From NCBI GenBank assembly GCA_012521525.1, contig JAAYMG010000279.1, forward strand, positions 1-13,826: a DNA stretch of 13,826 nt. Direction: 5' to 3'. The position numbers and the translations under genes were made by a program. The notes beneath the pieces are model-generated. The model was given only the letters and a program-made list of their open reading frames with translations. It ran no database searches and was not told where the DNA came from. The DNA comes from Clostridiales bacterium (GTDB lineage: Bacteria > Bacillota > Clostridia > Oscillospirales > JAAYOS01). Of the stretch, positions 1 through 6,637 are shown piece after piece (within the stretch, counting starts at the first letter, position 1; each line of letters begins with the position of its first letter).

Positions 1-155
1 CCTATGCAGATACTCTGGTCGGCAAGGCTGACATGGAGCGAATCCGCATCCGCAGTTGAGTGGACCGCAACCGTCGCGATACCCATCTCCCTGCAGGCCC
101 GGATGATGCGGACAGCTATCTCGCCCCTGTTTGCAACAAGCACCTTGGAAAACAT
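1..155 (-). CDS. accC: Acetyl-CoA carboxylase biotin carboxylase subunit, N-terminal part (runs off left edge)
   Basis: Biotin carboxylase uses ATP and bicarbonate to carboxylate the biotin carried by AccB, the first half of malonyl-CoA synthesis. Only the first 51 codons are inside the window. They read MFSKVLVANRGEIAVRIIRA and continue REMGIATVAVHS, the hallmark N-terminus of the biotin carboxylase N-domain (KVLVANRGEIAxRIIRA), followed by DADSLHVSLAD, also typical. The ATP-grasp domain and catalytic residues lie beyond the left edge. The ATG at 155 is preceded by GGAGGG (166-171), 10 nt upstream, and lies just after the fabZ stop at 160-162, so the gene is the next cistron of the fab operon. 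An ATG at 163 overlaps the fabZ stop but is in the wrong frame. In related operons accD and accA follow; that is inference here. Confidence 0.95.
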   Translation of the reverse strand, partial: MFSKVLVANRGEIAVRIIRACREMGIATVAVHSTADADSLHVSLADQSICI

Positions 156-159
156 CGGA

Positions 160-594
160 TCATTTCCCTCCAATCAATGCGAAGGAAAACTCGCCTTCCA
201 CGCAGGTTTTTCCGTTTACGCTCCCGCTTCCCTCCGCGAAGTAAAAGGGGGGCCTCTGCCTTTTGATCCTGCAGATGAATTCGACAGTATCTCCGGGCTT
301 TACCGGATTCCTGAACCTGACTTTGTCAAGGCCCGTGAAGAAAGGCGTTTTTCCGCGGTTGTCATCCGCCATAAGAACGGCGCAGGTCTGAGCCATCATC
401 TCGCAGAGGATGACACCGGGCACGACCGGATTGCCCGGAAAATGTCCCTGCAGGAAGAACTCGTCGCCTCGGACAGTATATTTTCCGTATGCACTGCCGT
501 CTTCGTATACTCCGGCCTGCTCGATGAGAAGCATCGGATGGCGGTGCGGGAGGATCCTCTCTATTTCTGATTTGTTCATCATTTGCCTTATCAT
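160..594 (-). CDS. fabZ: (3R)-hydroxyacyl-ACP dehydratase FabZ
   Basis: FabZ removes water from (3R)-hydroxyacyl-ACP to give trans-2-enoyl-ACP, the third step of each elongation cycle. The 144-residue protein is a single hot-dog fold. It shows the family opening ILPHRHPMLLIE (residues 14-25), then GHFPGNPVVPGVILCEMMAQ (50-69), with catalytic His51 and Glu65 spaced 14 apart as in E. coli FabZ (His54/Glu68). The start is uncertain. The ATG at 594 has little Shine-Dalgarno signal, whereas in-frame ATGs at 582 and 579 follow AAGG by 3 and 6 nt and would give the more usual N-terminus (M)MNKSEIERILPHR. The gene follows accB by 12 nt and precedes accC by 4 nt. No FabA/FabM-type isomerase is seen in the window. 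Confidence 0.96.
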   Translation of the reverse strand: MIRQMMNKSEIERILPHRHPMLLIEQAGVYEDGSAYGKYTVRGDEFFLQGHFPGNPVVPGVILCEMMAQTCAVLMADDNRGKTPFFTGLDKVRFRNPVKPGDTVEFICRIKRQRPPFYFAEGSGSVNGKTCVEGEFSFALIGGK

Positions 595-606
595 AGCTCA
601 CATTAC

Positions 607-1065
607 TCAGAGTGTTTTGATTTGGAACAGGGGTTGACCGTACTCTACGACCTGACTGTTTTCAACGCAGATCCTGGCTATTTCACCGTCCACATCCGTG
701 GTGATCTCGTTCATCAGCTTCATGGATTCTATGATGCACAGGACATCGCCCTTGCTTACCCTGCTGCCGACATGGACATAGGGCTCACTGTCGGGTGAAG
801 GCGCCGCATAGAACACGCCCACCATCGGCGACTTTATTTCATGGATCGGATCCGCCGCAGCATCGGGGGTCTCCGCAGGAGCGCCCTTTTCGGGGACTGA
901 GCCGGCATCTGTGATGATCTTTGCCGGTGCGGACCTTTCCGTTTCCGTGCTGCTGCCGCGCGCGACTTTGATCTTCAACGTGATATCGTCACTGCTGAGC
1001 TCGATGCTCTCGAGATTGTTTTCATTTGCTATCTTTGCAAGTTCCCTGATTTCGTTTATATCCAT
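607..1065 (-). CDS. accB: Biotin carboxyl carrier protein of acetyl-CoA carboxylase
   Basis: AccB carries the biotin that shuttles CO2 from AccC to the AccDA carboxyltransferase. The 152-residue reading has a helical N-terminus (MDINEIRELAKIANENNLES), a linker rich in Ala, Pro, Ser and Glu at about residues 38-73, and a C-terminal biotinyl domain from about 75. The biotin site is ESMKLMNEI with Lys116 as the modified residue; Ser and Leu replace Ala and Met of the common EAMKM, which is within family variation. FYAAPSPDSEPYV (85-97) matches the thumb loop of bacterial acetyl-CoA carboxylase carriers. I chose ATG 1065 because AAAGGAAGG lies just upstream and the N-terminus fits the family. A longer frame from GTG 1122 overlaps the fabF stop but adds 19 residues unlike AccB. 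Confidence 0.96.
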   Translation of the reverse strand: MDINEIRELAKIANENNLESIELSSDDITLKIKVARGSSTETERSAPAKIITDAGSVPEKGAPAETPDAAADPIHEIKSPMVGVFYAAPSPDSEPYVHVGSRVSKGDVLCIIESMKLMNEITTDVDGEIARICVENSQVVEYGQPLFQIKTL

Positions 1066-1118
1066 CGTCCGCCTTCCTTTCTTCGGTAAATGCGGTAATA
1101 TCAGGCGCAGATCGGAGC

Positions 1119-2363
1119 TCACTTTGATTTCGAAAATGCAAGCACTCCGTTATGTCCGCCGAATCCAAGCGAGGAAGACAGGGCAAGCTCCAGGTCGGCA
1201 TGCACGCTTTTGTTCGGCGTATAGTTCAAATCACAATCAGGATCCGGTTGTTCGTAACCGATAGTCGGAGGGACCACTCCGTTCTTAAGGGCAAGTATGG
1301 AGGCAACGGCTTCGACGGCACCTGCCGCGCCCAGCATATGGCCGGTCATCGATTTCGTACTGCTTATATGGACGCCCGCGGCGTTCCTGCCAAATACATT
1401 TTTGATCGCGCGCGTTTCCGCGGCGTCATTCAACGGTGTGGATGTGCCGTGGGCGTTGAAATAGATTTTTCCGGTGTCGATCTCCTCCGGTGAGTCCACG
1501 CCGGAGTCAGCCAGCGCCAGCCGTATTGCCTGCTCGGCGCCTCTCGATTCCGGGTGGGGTGCAGTGATATGATAGGCGTCGCATGTATTGCCGTAACCTG
1601 TAACCTCGGCATAGATTTTTGCACCACGGGCAACGGCATGCTCATACTCTTCGAGTATGACGATCCCGGCGCCTTCGCCGAGGACAAAGCCGTCCCTCCG
1701 CCTGTCGAATGGGATGGATGCCGAGGAAGGGTCGTTGCGAAACGTCAGTGCCATGCAGTTTGAAAAACCGGCAATAGCGAGGGGGTTCACCGCCGCTTCC
1801 GAACCTCCGGCAATGATCGCATCGGCGTAACCATGCCTGATGGCCCTGAAGGCCTCGCCGATGGCATGTGTGGAAGTCGCGCACGCAGTCACGACCGGAA
1901 GGCAGGGCCCCTGGGCATTGAATGATATTGCGATAGTACCCGCAGCCATGTTGGAGATCATCATGGGGACAAAAAACGGGGATATCTTGCCTGGACCGCC
2001 GGTCAAAAGCTTTTCAGCCTCTTTTATAAATGTTGAAATGCCCCCGATGCCGGACCCTACATATACTCCGAAGCGACCCGCGTCAACCGAACCGGCAATG
2101 CCGCTGTCCTGCACTGCCTGCATGGCTGCGGCCACTGCATACTGAGTATAGAGATCCATCCTTCGGGCATCGCTTTTCTGAACATAGTCCAGCACGTTGA
2201 AATCTTTGACTTCGGCCGCTATTTTCACTTTGTACTCGGCCGCATCAAACCTGGTAATATAGTCGATCCCGCGGACGCCGTTCACAAGATTTGCAAAGAA
2301 TGTTTCCACATCGTTTCCCACAGGCGTGATCACGCCGAGACCGGTAACTACGACCCTTTTCAT
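1119..2363 (-). CDS. fabF: Beta-ketoacyl-ACP synthase II (FabF)
   Basis: FabF condenses malonyl-ACP with a growing acyl-ACP and drives chain elongation. The 414-residue thiolase-fold protein starts MKRVVVTGLGVITPVGND. It carries the Cys-His-His catalytic set: Cys161 in VVTACATSTHAIGEA, His305 in NAHGTSTPLND, and Lys337 and His342 in STKSMTGHMLGAAGA. The C-terminal SLGFGGHNG (399-407) holds the gatekeeper Phe401. Length is normal for the family. ATG 2363 forms an ATGA overlap with the fabG stop, has GGGGG 9 nt upstream, and gives the standard N-terminus. An in-frame ATG two codons earlier (2369) sits only 3 nt from that G run and is less likely. The overlap implies translational coupling with fabG. 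Confidence 0.97.
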   Translation of the reverse strand: MKRVVVTGLGVITPVGNDVETFFANLVNGVRGIDYITRFDAAEYKVKIAAEVKDFNVLDYVQKSDARRMDLYTQYAVAAAMQAVQDSGIAGSVDAGRFGVYVGSGIGGISTFIKEAEKLLTGGPGKISPFFVPMMISNMAAGTIAISFNAQGPCLPVVTACATSTHAIGEAFRAIRHGYADAIIAGGSEAAVNPLAIAGFSNCMALTFRNDPSSASIPFDRRRDGFVLGEGAGIVILEEYEHAVARGAKIYAEVTGYGNTCDAYHITAPHPESRGAEQAIRLALADSGVDSPEEIDTGKIYFNAHGTSTPLNDAAETRAIKNVFGRNAAGVHISSTKSMTGHMLGAAGAVEAVASILALKNGVVPPTIGYEQPDPDCDLNYTPNKSVHADLELALSSSLGFGGHNGVLAFSKSK

Positions 2364-3100
2364 ATGCATAAGCCCCCGTCTATTCGGATCACTTCGCCGG
2401 TTATGTACCGGGCGCTGTCAGAGGCAAGGAATGCGGCGAGCTTTGCTACTTCCTCCGGCTTTCCCATCCTCTTTAGCGGGATCATTTCCAATGCAGCTTG
2501 AGCAGTCTTTTCGGAAAGCTTCGCGGTCATATCGGTTTCGATGTAGCCGGGAGCGATCGCGTTGCAAGTGACGTTCCTCGACGCAAGCTCGCGGGCAACG
2601 GTTTTTGTAAGTCCGACGATCCCTGCCTTGGCCGACGAATAGTTTGCCTGGCCCGCATTGCCCCTGAGCCCGGACACGGATGATATATTGATGATCGTGC
2701 CGCTGCGGCGCTTCATCATATGAGGATAAAGATGGCGTATCATGTTGAATGTGCCCTTCAGGTTAGTATCCATGACATCGTCAAAGCTCTCTTCGCTCAT
2801 GGAAAGCAGGAGGCCGTCCCTGGTAATGCCGGCATTGTTGACGAGGATGTCTACGAACCCAAAGGCACTGAGGATCTCATCGACTGTAGCCTTAACTGTC
2901 TGAAATGACCGTACATCGCACCGGTAAGCGATCGCACGTACACCGAACAGCTGTGCCTGTTCTACGGTCTGCTCGGCTGCCTCCCGGTTTCCTGCATATA
3001 TCAGTGCGAGGTCTGCTCCGATCGCGGCAAATTCCAAAGCTATGGCTTTGCCGATCCCCCGGCTTGCTCCGGTGATGACCGCTACTTTGTTTTTCAGCAT
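2360..3100 (-). CDS. fabG: 3-oxoacyl-ACP reductase FabG
   Basis: FabG reduces 3-oxoacyl-ACP to (3R)-hydroxyacyl-ACP with NADPH. The 246-residue protein is a classical short-chain dehydrogenase. It has the TGASRGIG dinucleotide-binding motif (10-17), NNAG (88-91), and the tetrad Asn113, Ser141, Tyr154 and Lys158 (YSSAK), with the same spacing as E. coli FabG (Asn110, Ser138, Tyr151, Lys155). PGYIETDM (184-191) and the C-terminal ITGEVIRIDGG are also typical of FabG. The ATG at 3100 has GGAGG 5 nt upstream. The gene lies 39 nt after fabD and its stop overlaps the fabF start by ATGA. The operon context separates it from the many other SDR enzymes. Confidence 0.97.
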   Translation of the reverse strand: MLKNKVAVITGASRGIGKAIALEFAAIGADLALIYAGNREAAEQTVEQAQLFGVRAIAYRCDVRSFQTVKATVDEILSAFGFVDILVNNAGITRDGLLLSMSEESFDDVMDTNLKGTFNMIRHLYPHMMKRRSGTIINISSVSGLRGNAGQANYSSAKAGIVGLTKTVARELASRNVTCNAIAPGYIETDMTAKLSEKTAQAALEMIPLKRMGKPEEVAKLAAFLASDSARYITGEVIRIDGGLCI

Positions 3101-3139
3101 ATTATCCTCCGGTTGATCTGATTCGGTTGTTTGTTCGGA

Positions 3140-4051
3140 TTACCTGTTTTTTATGACTTCAAGGGTTTTTGCAAGGCTGCCCTCGTCTTCGACATTCAGT
3201 GCCAGCGCATCGGGGATAATTGCGGACACAAGGCTGCAGAGCGTTTTTCCGGCTCCGACCTCGATGAATATATCGACTCCCCGGGCAGACATATCTTCTA
3301 TCGTCTTTTTCCAAAGGACGGGTGACGAGACTTGCTCAAAGAGGAGATCCTCGCCCGTGTAGATCTGTGCCGTCACGTTTGAATACACCGGGATCTTCGG
3401 TTCCTTCAGCCTCAGACTGCCGAAATCCTGCCTCAGCCGGATCCCGGCTTCTGACATGTAAGGGGAATGGAAAGCGCCGCTTACAGCCAGCTTCACTCCT
3501 CTTCCTCCATACTGCTTGACGGTTTGGATCAGGATGTCGGCCTTCTCTTCGGCGCATGCCACCACAGTCTGGCTGCCGCTGTTGTAGTTTGCGGGGTAAC
3601 AGTCACCAACCATTCCGGCTATCTCTTCGACCCTGTCCTCGGAAAGCTTCAAAACGGCCACCATAGCCCCTTTGTTTTTGCGGGCTGCGGTATCCATGTA
3701 TTCCGCCCGCCTGCATACGAAACGAAATGCGTCCTCATATGTGAGATAACCGCCGAAAGCCAGGGCGGGGATCTCTCCCAGAGAGAATCCTGCAATAACG
3801 TCAGGAATGACATCCGATTCCGACAGGGCTTCTGCAGCCGCAAGGTCCGCGCAGAAAAGGCAGGGCTGCGTGTTGATGGTCACGGACAGCTCCTCTTTTG
3901 ATGCCGTGAAGCACTGAATCGAGGTGCCTGCGCGGATCCTGTCAGCCATTTCGAATACCCGCCTGGCCGCAGCCGAGCGATCGAAAAGCTCCTTTCCCAT
4001 ACCGGGGTATTGCGAACCCTGCCCCGAAAAGAGGAATGCGACCTTACCCAT
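3140..4051 (-). CDS. fabD: Malonyl-CoA:ACP transacylase FabD
   Basis: FabD transfers malonyl from CoA to the phosphopantetheine arm of AcpP. The 303-residue reading begins MGKVAFLFSGQGSQYPGMG, the normal N-terminus of the family. Catalytic Ser90 sits in GFSLGE (88-93) and His195 in SGAFHSPYM (191-199). Gln11 of GQGSQ and an Arg at 114/115 (CRRAEYM) are present. The usual nucleophile elbow is GHSLGE; here the residue before Ser is Phe. The ATG at 4051 overlaps the end of fabK by 8 bp (4044-4051) and has no strong Shine-Dalgarno sequence, so its translation may depend on fabK. The frame stays open to a TTG at 4087, but that extension has no FabD-like sequence or good ribosome site. Confidence 0.96.
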   Translation of the reverse strand: MGKVAFLFSGQGSQYPGMGKELFDRSAAARRVFEMADRIRAGTSIQCFTASKEELSVTINTQPCLFCADLAAAEALSESDVIPDVIAGFSLGEIPALAFGGYLTYEDAFRFVCRRAEYMDTAARKNKGAMVAVLKLSEDRVEEIAGMVGDCYPANYNSGSQTVVACAEEKADILIQTVKQYGGRGVKLAVSGAFHSPYMSEAGIRLRQDFGSLRLKEPKIPVYSNVTAQIYTGEDLLFEQVSSPVLWKKTIEDMSARGVDIFIEVGAGKTLCSLVSAIIPDALALNVEDEGSLAKTLEVIKNR

Positions 4052-4982
4052 TGAATGCACCGTTGAGGAGTCTTTCGGCCTGTTCAAAGATTCCGGTGAT
4101 TATCTCCTCACAGGTCTGCTCCCTGTTTATCATTCCGCTTATCTGCCCGGCCATGAAGCAGCCGTTCTTTTCGTCACCTTCTACCGCAGCACGACGCAGT
4201 GCCCCGACACCGAATGCCTCCATCTCTTTGAGGGTCATCGTGCTGTCATACTCGTTTTTCTGGAACTGGCGCGAGAAGGGATTTTTCAGCGACCTTACGG
4301 GATGCCCGAGACGGCGTCCGGTCACGATGGTGTCGATGTCCTTCGCGCCGAGGACTTTGTTTTTGTAATTTTGATGTATCGTGCACTCTTTTGCCACCAA
4401 AAACCGGGTCCCAAGCTGGACGCCCTTCGCACCGAGCATGAATGCTGCCGCCACACCGCGTCCGTCTCCGATCCCGCCGGCTGCTATGACAGGTATGTTC
4501 ACAGCGTCCACGACCTGCGGGACCAGTGCCATGGTGTTCAATTCGCCGACATGGCCACCGGATTCCCCGCCTTCGGCAATGACCGCGAAGGCGCCTGCGC
4601 GTTCCACCATCCTGGCCATCCCGGTGGACGGAACGACGGGCACGACCTTTATACCGGCTTCCAGCCATTCCTTCATATACTTGTTGGGCAGTCCGGCGCC
4701 TGTCGTGACGACGGGCACCCTTTCTTCGGCCACGAGCCTCGCGATCTCATCGGCGTGCGGGCTCATCAGCATGATGTTCACTCCGAAGGGCTTGTCGGTT
4801 TTTTCACGCAGCTTGCGGATCTCGGCGCGCACATAATCGGCAGGGGCATTTCCCGATGCGATGATGCCAAGACCTCCCGCATTCGACACGGCACTTGCAA
4901 GGGATGCGTCTGAAACCCATGCCATTCCGCCCTGGAAAATCGGGTAGCGTATACCGAATAAAGAGCTGATGGAATTGATCAT
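4044..4982 (-). CDS. fabK: FMN-dependent enoyl-ACP reductase II (FabK)
   Basis: FabK reduces trans-2-enoyl-ACP to acyl-ACP using NAD(P)H and FMN, replacing FabI. The 312-residue protein is a TIM barrel of the nitronate monooxygenase-like superfamily. It has the N-terminal YPIFQGGMAWVSDASLASAV, EGGESGGHVGE with His144 (equivalent to the conserved His in Streptococcus pneumoniae FabK), and the FMN-phosphate loop AAGGIGDGRGVAAAFMLGA (168-186) followed by GVQLGTRF. NPFS (234-237) also occurs in the family. The operon position after acpP supports FabK over a nitronate monooxygenase. ATG 4982 is preceded by GGGAG at 8 nt. A GTG at 5003 overlapping the acpP stop would add seven residues and is less likely. 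FabK enzymes are known to be insensitive to triclosan. Confidence 0.95.
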   Translation of the reverse strand: MINSISSLFGIRYPIFQGGMAWVSDASLASAVSNAGGLGIIASGNAPADYVRAEIRKLREKTDKPFGVNIMLMSPHADEIARLVAEERVPVVTTGAGLPNKYMKEWLEAGIKVVPVVPSTGMARMVERAGAFAVIAEGGESGGHVGELNTMALVPQVVDAVNIPVIAAGGIGDGRGVAAAFMLGAKGVQLGTRFLVAKECTIHQNYKNKVLGAKDIDTIVTGRRLGHPVRSLKNPFSRQFQKNEYDSTMTLKEMEAFGVGALRRAAVEGDEKNGCFMAGQISGMINREQTCEEIITGIFEQAERLLNGAFNG

Positions 4983-4999
4983 CTGATTTTCTCCCACGT

Positions 5000-5239
5000 T
5001 CACCCAGTGATGTTGTCGATCAGGTCCGCGACATCTCCGATGGTCCTCAGGTTTTCGTCGATCTCGATGCTGATGCCGAACTGTTCCTCAAATGCCATGA
5101 CAAGTTCAACAGTGTCCAGTGAATCGAGTCCCAGTTCCTCGAAGGTGGTCTCTCTCGTGATGGAGTCGATATCGATTTCCCTGTCTTCCGAAATCAATGC
5201 CGCGATTTTTTCCAAAGTCTGATTGCTTGCCATTTTCAT
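5000..5239 (-). CDS. acpP: Acyl carrier protein
   Basis: This small acidic carrier holds all fatty-acyl intermediates on a 4'-phosphopantetheine arm. The 79-residue, four-helix protein has the attachment motif LGLDSLDTVELVMAFEE, with Ser40 as the modified residue, then FGISIEIDENLRTIGDVADLI, the normal C-terminal half. GAGG lies 3 nt from the ATG at 5239 and 9 nt from a second in-frame ATG at 5233, so either start (MKMASNQ or MASNQ) is possible. The stop lies 17 nt before the preferred fabK start, and a 76-nt spacer separates the gene from fabH upstream. No promoter was recognised in that spacer, so it is read as part of the operon. Confidence 0.96.
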   Translation of the reverse strand: MKMASNQTLEKIAALISEDREIDIDSITRETTFEELGLDSLDTVELVMAFEEQFGISIEIDENLRTIGDVADLIDNITG

Positions 5240-5315
5240 CTACCTCTTTCATTGATCGATTGTTTACATAATGTAGCCGTTTGCTTGTTAGATGATCTGT
5301 CTTGCCGGGTCTTGC

Positions 5316-6269
5316 CTAAATTTCCATTATACAGGCACCGGAAGTCAGCCCCCCTCCGAATGCCGATAATACTACGATGTCTCCCTCTTTCAATTCCCCT
5401 GATTCAAGCAGTTCTCCCAGAAGGATGGGTATGCTGGCCGACGAGGTATTGCCGTAACGGTCGACGCCCGTCACAAGCTGGTCATCACGAAGGCCAAGTT
5501 TCTCCGCTGCAGACTGTATGATCCTTATATTGGCCTGGTGGGGGATCACTTTTGCAACATCTCCGATATCCATGCCCACTTCTTCAAGCACATCCGTGAT
5601 GTCCCTGCACATCGAATTGACGGCAAACTTGAATACTTCCTTGCCCTTCATGTGCAGATATGAGGGGGGGCTCCCGCCTTGCCAGAAGGGACTGTTCCCG
5701 GTCGAACCGGGGATCGCGAGAAGACTGCTGTCGCCCTTTGCAGTGATCTTAATCGCCTTCAGGTTGCTTCCCTTTGCGAGAACTACGGCGCCCGCCCCGT
5801 CACCGAACAGGACGCAGGTTTCGCGGTCCTGCCAGTTGATGAATTTGGACATCTGGTCTGCTGCTACTATGAGCATGTAATTTGCACGTCCGGCATCAAA
5901 ATATGACTTCGCGACGTCCAGGGCATATACGAATCCGGTACAGGCTGCGTTGATGTCAAAAGCGGGACAAGAGGCTCCCAGTTCGCGCTGGATCTCGCAT
6001 GAAAGAGCGGGTATGATGTTGTCCCCCTGGATCGTCGGGCAGATTATGAGGTCCAGGTCCCGGGGCTTCACTCCGGATATTTCCATGGCGGCTGTCGCGG
6101 CAGCCATGCAGATATCCAGCAGCGTTTCGGTGGTGTTGATGAAACGCCTCCTGATCCCGGTCCTTGTCGAGATCCACTGGTCGCTGGTATCGACCATCCC
6201 GGAGAGGATTGAGTTTGAAAGGGAAAAAGAGGGATGTGCCTTGCCGGCACCCAGAATTTTCAGGCTCAT
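5316..6269 (-). CDS. fabH: Beta-ketoacyl-ACP synthase III (FabH)
   Basis: FabH starts fatty-acid synthesis by condensing an acyl-CoA primer with malonyl-ACP. The 317-residue protein has the Cys-His-Asn triad: Cys110 in DINAACTGFVYALDVA, His244 in IPHQANIRII, and Asn274 in RYGNTSSASIPI. It also has DTSDQWISTRTGI (27-39), the family's N-terminal signature, and GDGAGAVVL (156-164). ATG 6269 has GGGAG 6 nt upstream and gives the normal MSLKILGAGKAHPS opening. The frame stays open to a TTG at 6407, but those 46 residues are translated leader, not FabH. This is the first gene of the operon, about 250 nt downstream of the mapped-by-eye promoter. The primer (acetyl or branched) cannot be told from the sequence. 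Confidence 0.97.
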   Translation of the reverse strand: MSLKILGAGKAHPSFSLSNSILSGMVDTSDQWISTRTGIRRRFINTTETLLDICMAAATAAMEISGVKPRDLDLIICPTIQGDNIIPALSCEIQRELGASCPAFDINAACTGFVYALDVAKSYFDAGRANYMLIVAADQMSKFINWQDRETCVLFGDGAGAVVLAKGSNLKAIKITAKGDSSLLAIPGSTGNSPFWQGGSPPSYLHMKGKEVFKFAVNSMCRDITDVLEEVGMDIGDVAKVIPHQANIRIIQSAAEKLGLRDDQLVTGVDRYGNTSSASIPILLGELLESGELKEGDIVVLSAFGGGLTSGACIMEI

Positions 6270-6521
6270 TTGCTTCTCCCTATTTGCGTATTTATATGAT
6301 CGGACAACAGGTAAATCACTGATCTGAAATGAAACATCTGAGCGGGTCAAAACCACAGAACAAAGAAAAACCGTTTGAACGAAAATAAACGAAGATGAAC
6401 TGCTCAAGCAAAAAAGAACGAAGGTTAACTGCCTGAACGAAAGAGTGAAACTGATTTATGAAGCAGACTGATCGATGCAAAAAGAAAAGACATAACTTAA
6501 AAATATTTATATAAAAACTTT
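6270..6521 (-). other. Long 5' leader of the fab operon
   Basis: Between the predicted transcription start (near 6521) and fabH lie about 250 nt with no believable gene. The stretch is T-rich on the transcribed strand. It holds repeated TTCGTT(C) words, listed separately, and a short ACTTTGAAGT palindrome (6517-6526) at the predicted start point. I saw no riboswitch core I can name, no terminator-antiterminator pair ending in a U tract, and no leader peptide with a good ribosome site. A weak second promoter (TATAAA close to fabH at about 6290) cannot be excluded. Confidence 0.6.
6376..6442 (-). repeat. Repeated TTCGTTC words in the fab leader
   Basis: On the plus strand TGAACGAAA occurs exactly at 6376-6384 and 6434-6442. 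Between them lie two imperfect direct repeats, AACGAAGATGAACTGC (from 6388) and AACGAAGGTTAACTGC (from 6417), matching at 14 of 16 bases. In the transcript these are four TTCGTT-containing words in about 67 nt. They could be iterated protein or RNA binding sites, or simply the product of local duplication in a non-coding leader. Confidence 0.6.
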
Positions 6522-6527
6522 GAAGTA

Positions 6528-6556
6528 TATATAACACAGAAATTTCCCTGTGTCAA
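6528..6556 (-). promoter_or_regulatory. Sigma-A-type promoter of the fab operon
   Basis: On the minus strand the sequence reads TTGACA (6556-6551), a 17-nt spacer, then TATATA (6533-6528). This is a consensus -35, ideal spacing and a 5/6 -10. The expected start point is near 6521. It is the only strong promoter found upstream of fabH and would serve the whole fabH-to-accC operon. Confidence 0.8.
6534..6553. promoter_or_regulatory. Palindrome in the fab promoter spacer, candidate operator
   Basis: ACACAG and CTGTGT form perfect 6-bp inverted arms around an 8-bp centre containing AAATTT. The 20-bp element fills the spacer and touches the -35 hexamer of the fab promoter, where a bound repressor would block RNA polymerase. 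It does not match the published FapR or FabT consensus as I remember them. The binding protein is unknown, and operator function is inference from position and symmetry. Confidence 0.5.
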
Positions 6557-6574
6557 GAGAAAAAAGGCGAGCTA

Positions 6575-6603
6575 TTGCATGATGCGGCTGTTTGGGTTAT
6601 TAT
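6575..6603 (+). promoter_or_regulatory. Promoter of the transporter-glycosidase unit
   Basis: TTGCAT (6575-6580), a 17-nt spacer and TATTAT (6598-6603) lie just upstream of the transporter gene. The -10 matches consensus at 5/6, the -35 only at TTG. A start near 6610 would leave a leader of about 28 nt that includes AAAGGGG. Its -35 lies 18 bp from the -35 of the divergent fab promoter. Confidence 0.55.
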
Positions 6604-6637
6604 GCTGTCAGAACAAAAATAAAGGGGAATTTTTGCT

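Noticed and set aside
1066..1122. Longer accB from GTG 1122 overlapping the fabF stop
   Set aside because: The overlap is suggestive of coupling, but the added 19 residues do not look like AccB and ATG 1065 has a strong Shine-Dalgarno sequence.
4052..4087. Longer fabD from TTG 4087
   Set aside because: The extra 12 residues precede the canonical MGKVAFLFSGQGSQ start and lack a ribosome site.
3924..4913. Plus-strand frame of 329 codons antisense to fabK and fabD
   Set aside because: It is the mirror of two well-supported genes, has no recognisable domain, and arises from codon bias on the opposite strand.
6270..6407. N-terminal extension of fabH from TTG 6407
   Set aside because: The 46 extra residues are unlike FabH, the start is TTG without a ribosome site, and ATG 6269 has GGGAG at 6 nt and the family N-terminus.
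6316..6537. 73-residue minus-strand frame in the fab leader
   Set aside because: Its GTG start lies upstream of the predicted transcript start, inside the promoter spacer. It has no ribosome site and its Phe/Leu-rich content reflects T-rich DNA.
6270..6637. Riboswitch or FapR site before fabH
   Set aside because: No known riboswitch core and no TTAGTACCT-like FapR palindrome could be seen in the leader.
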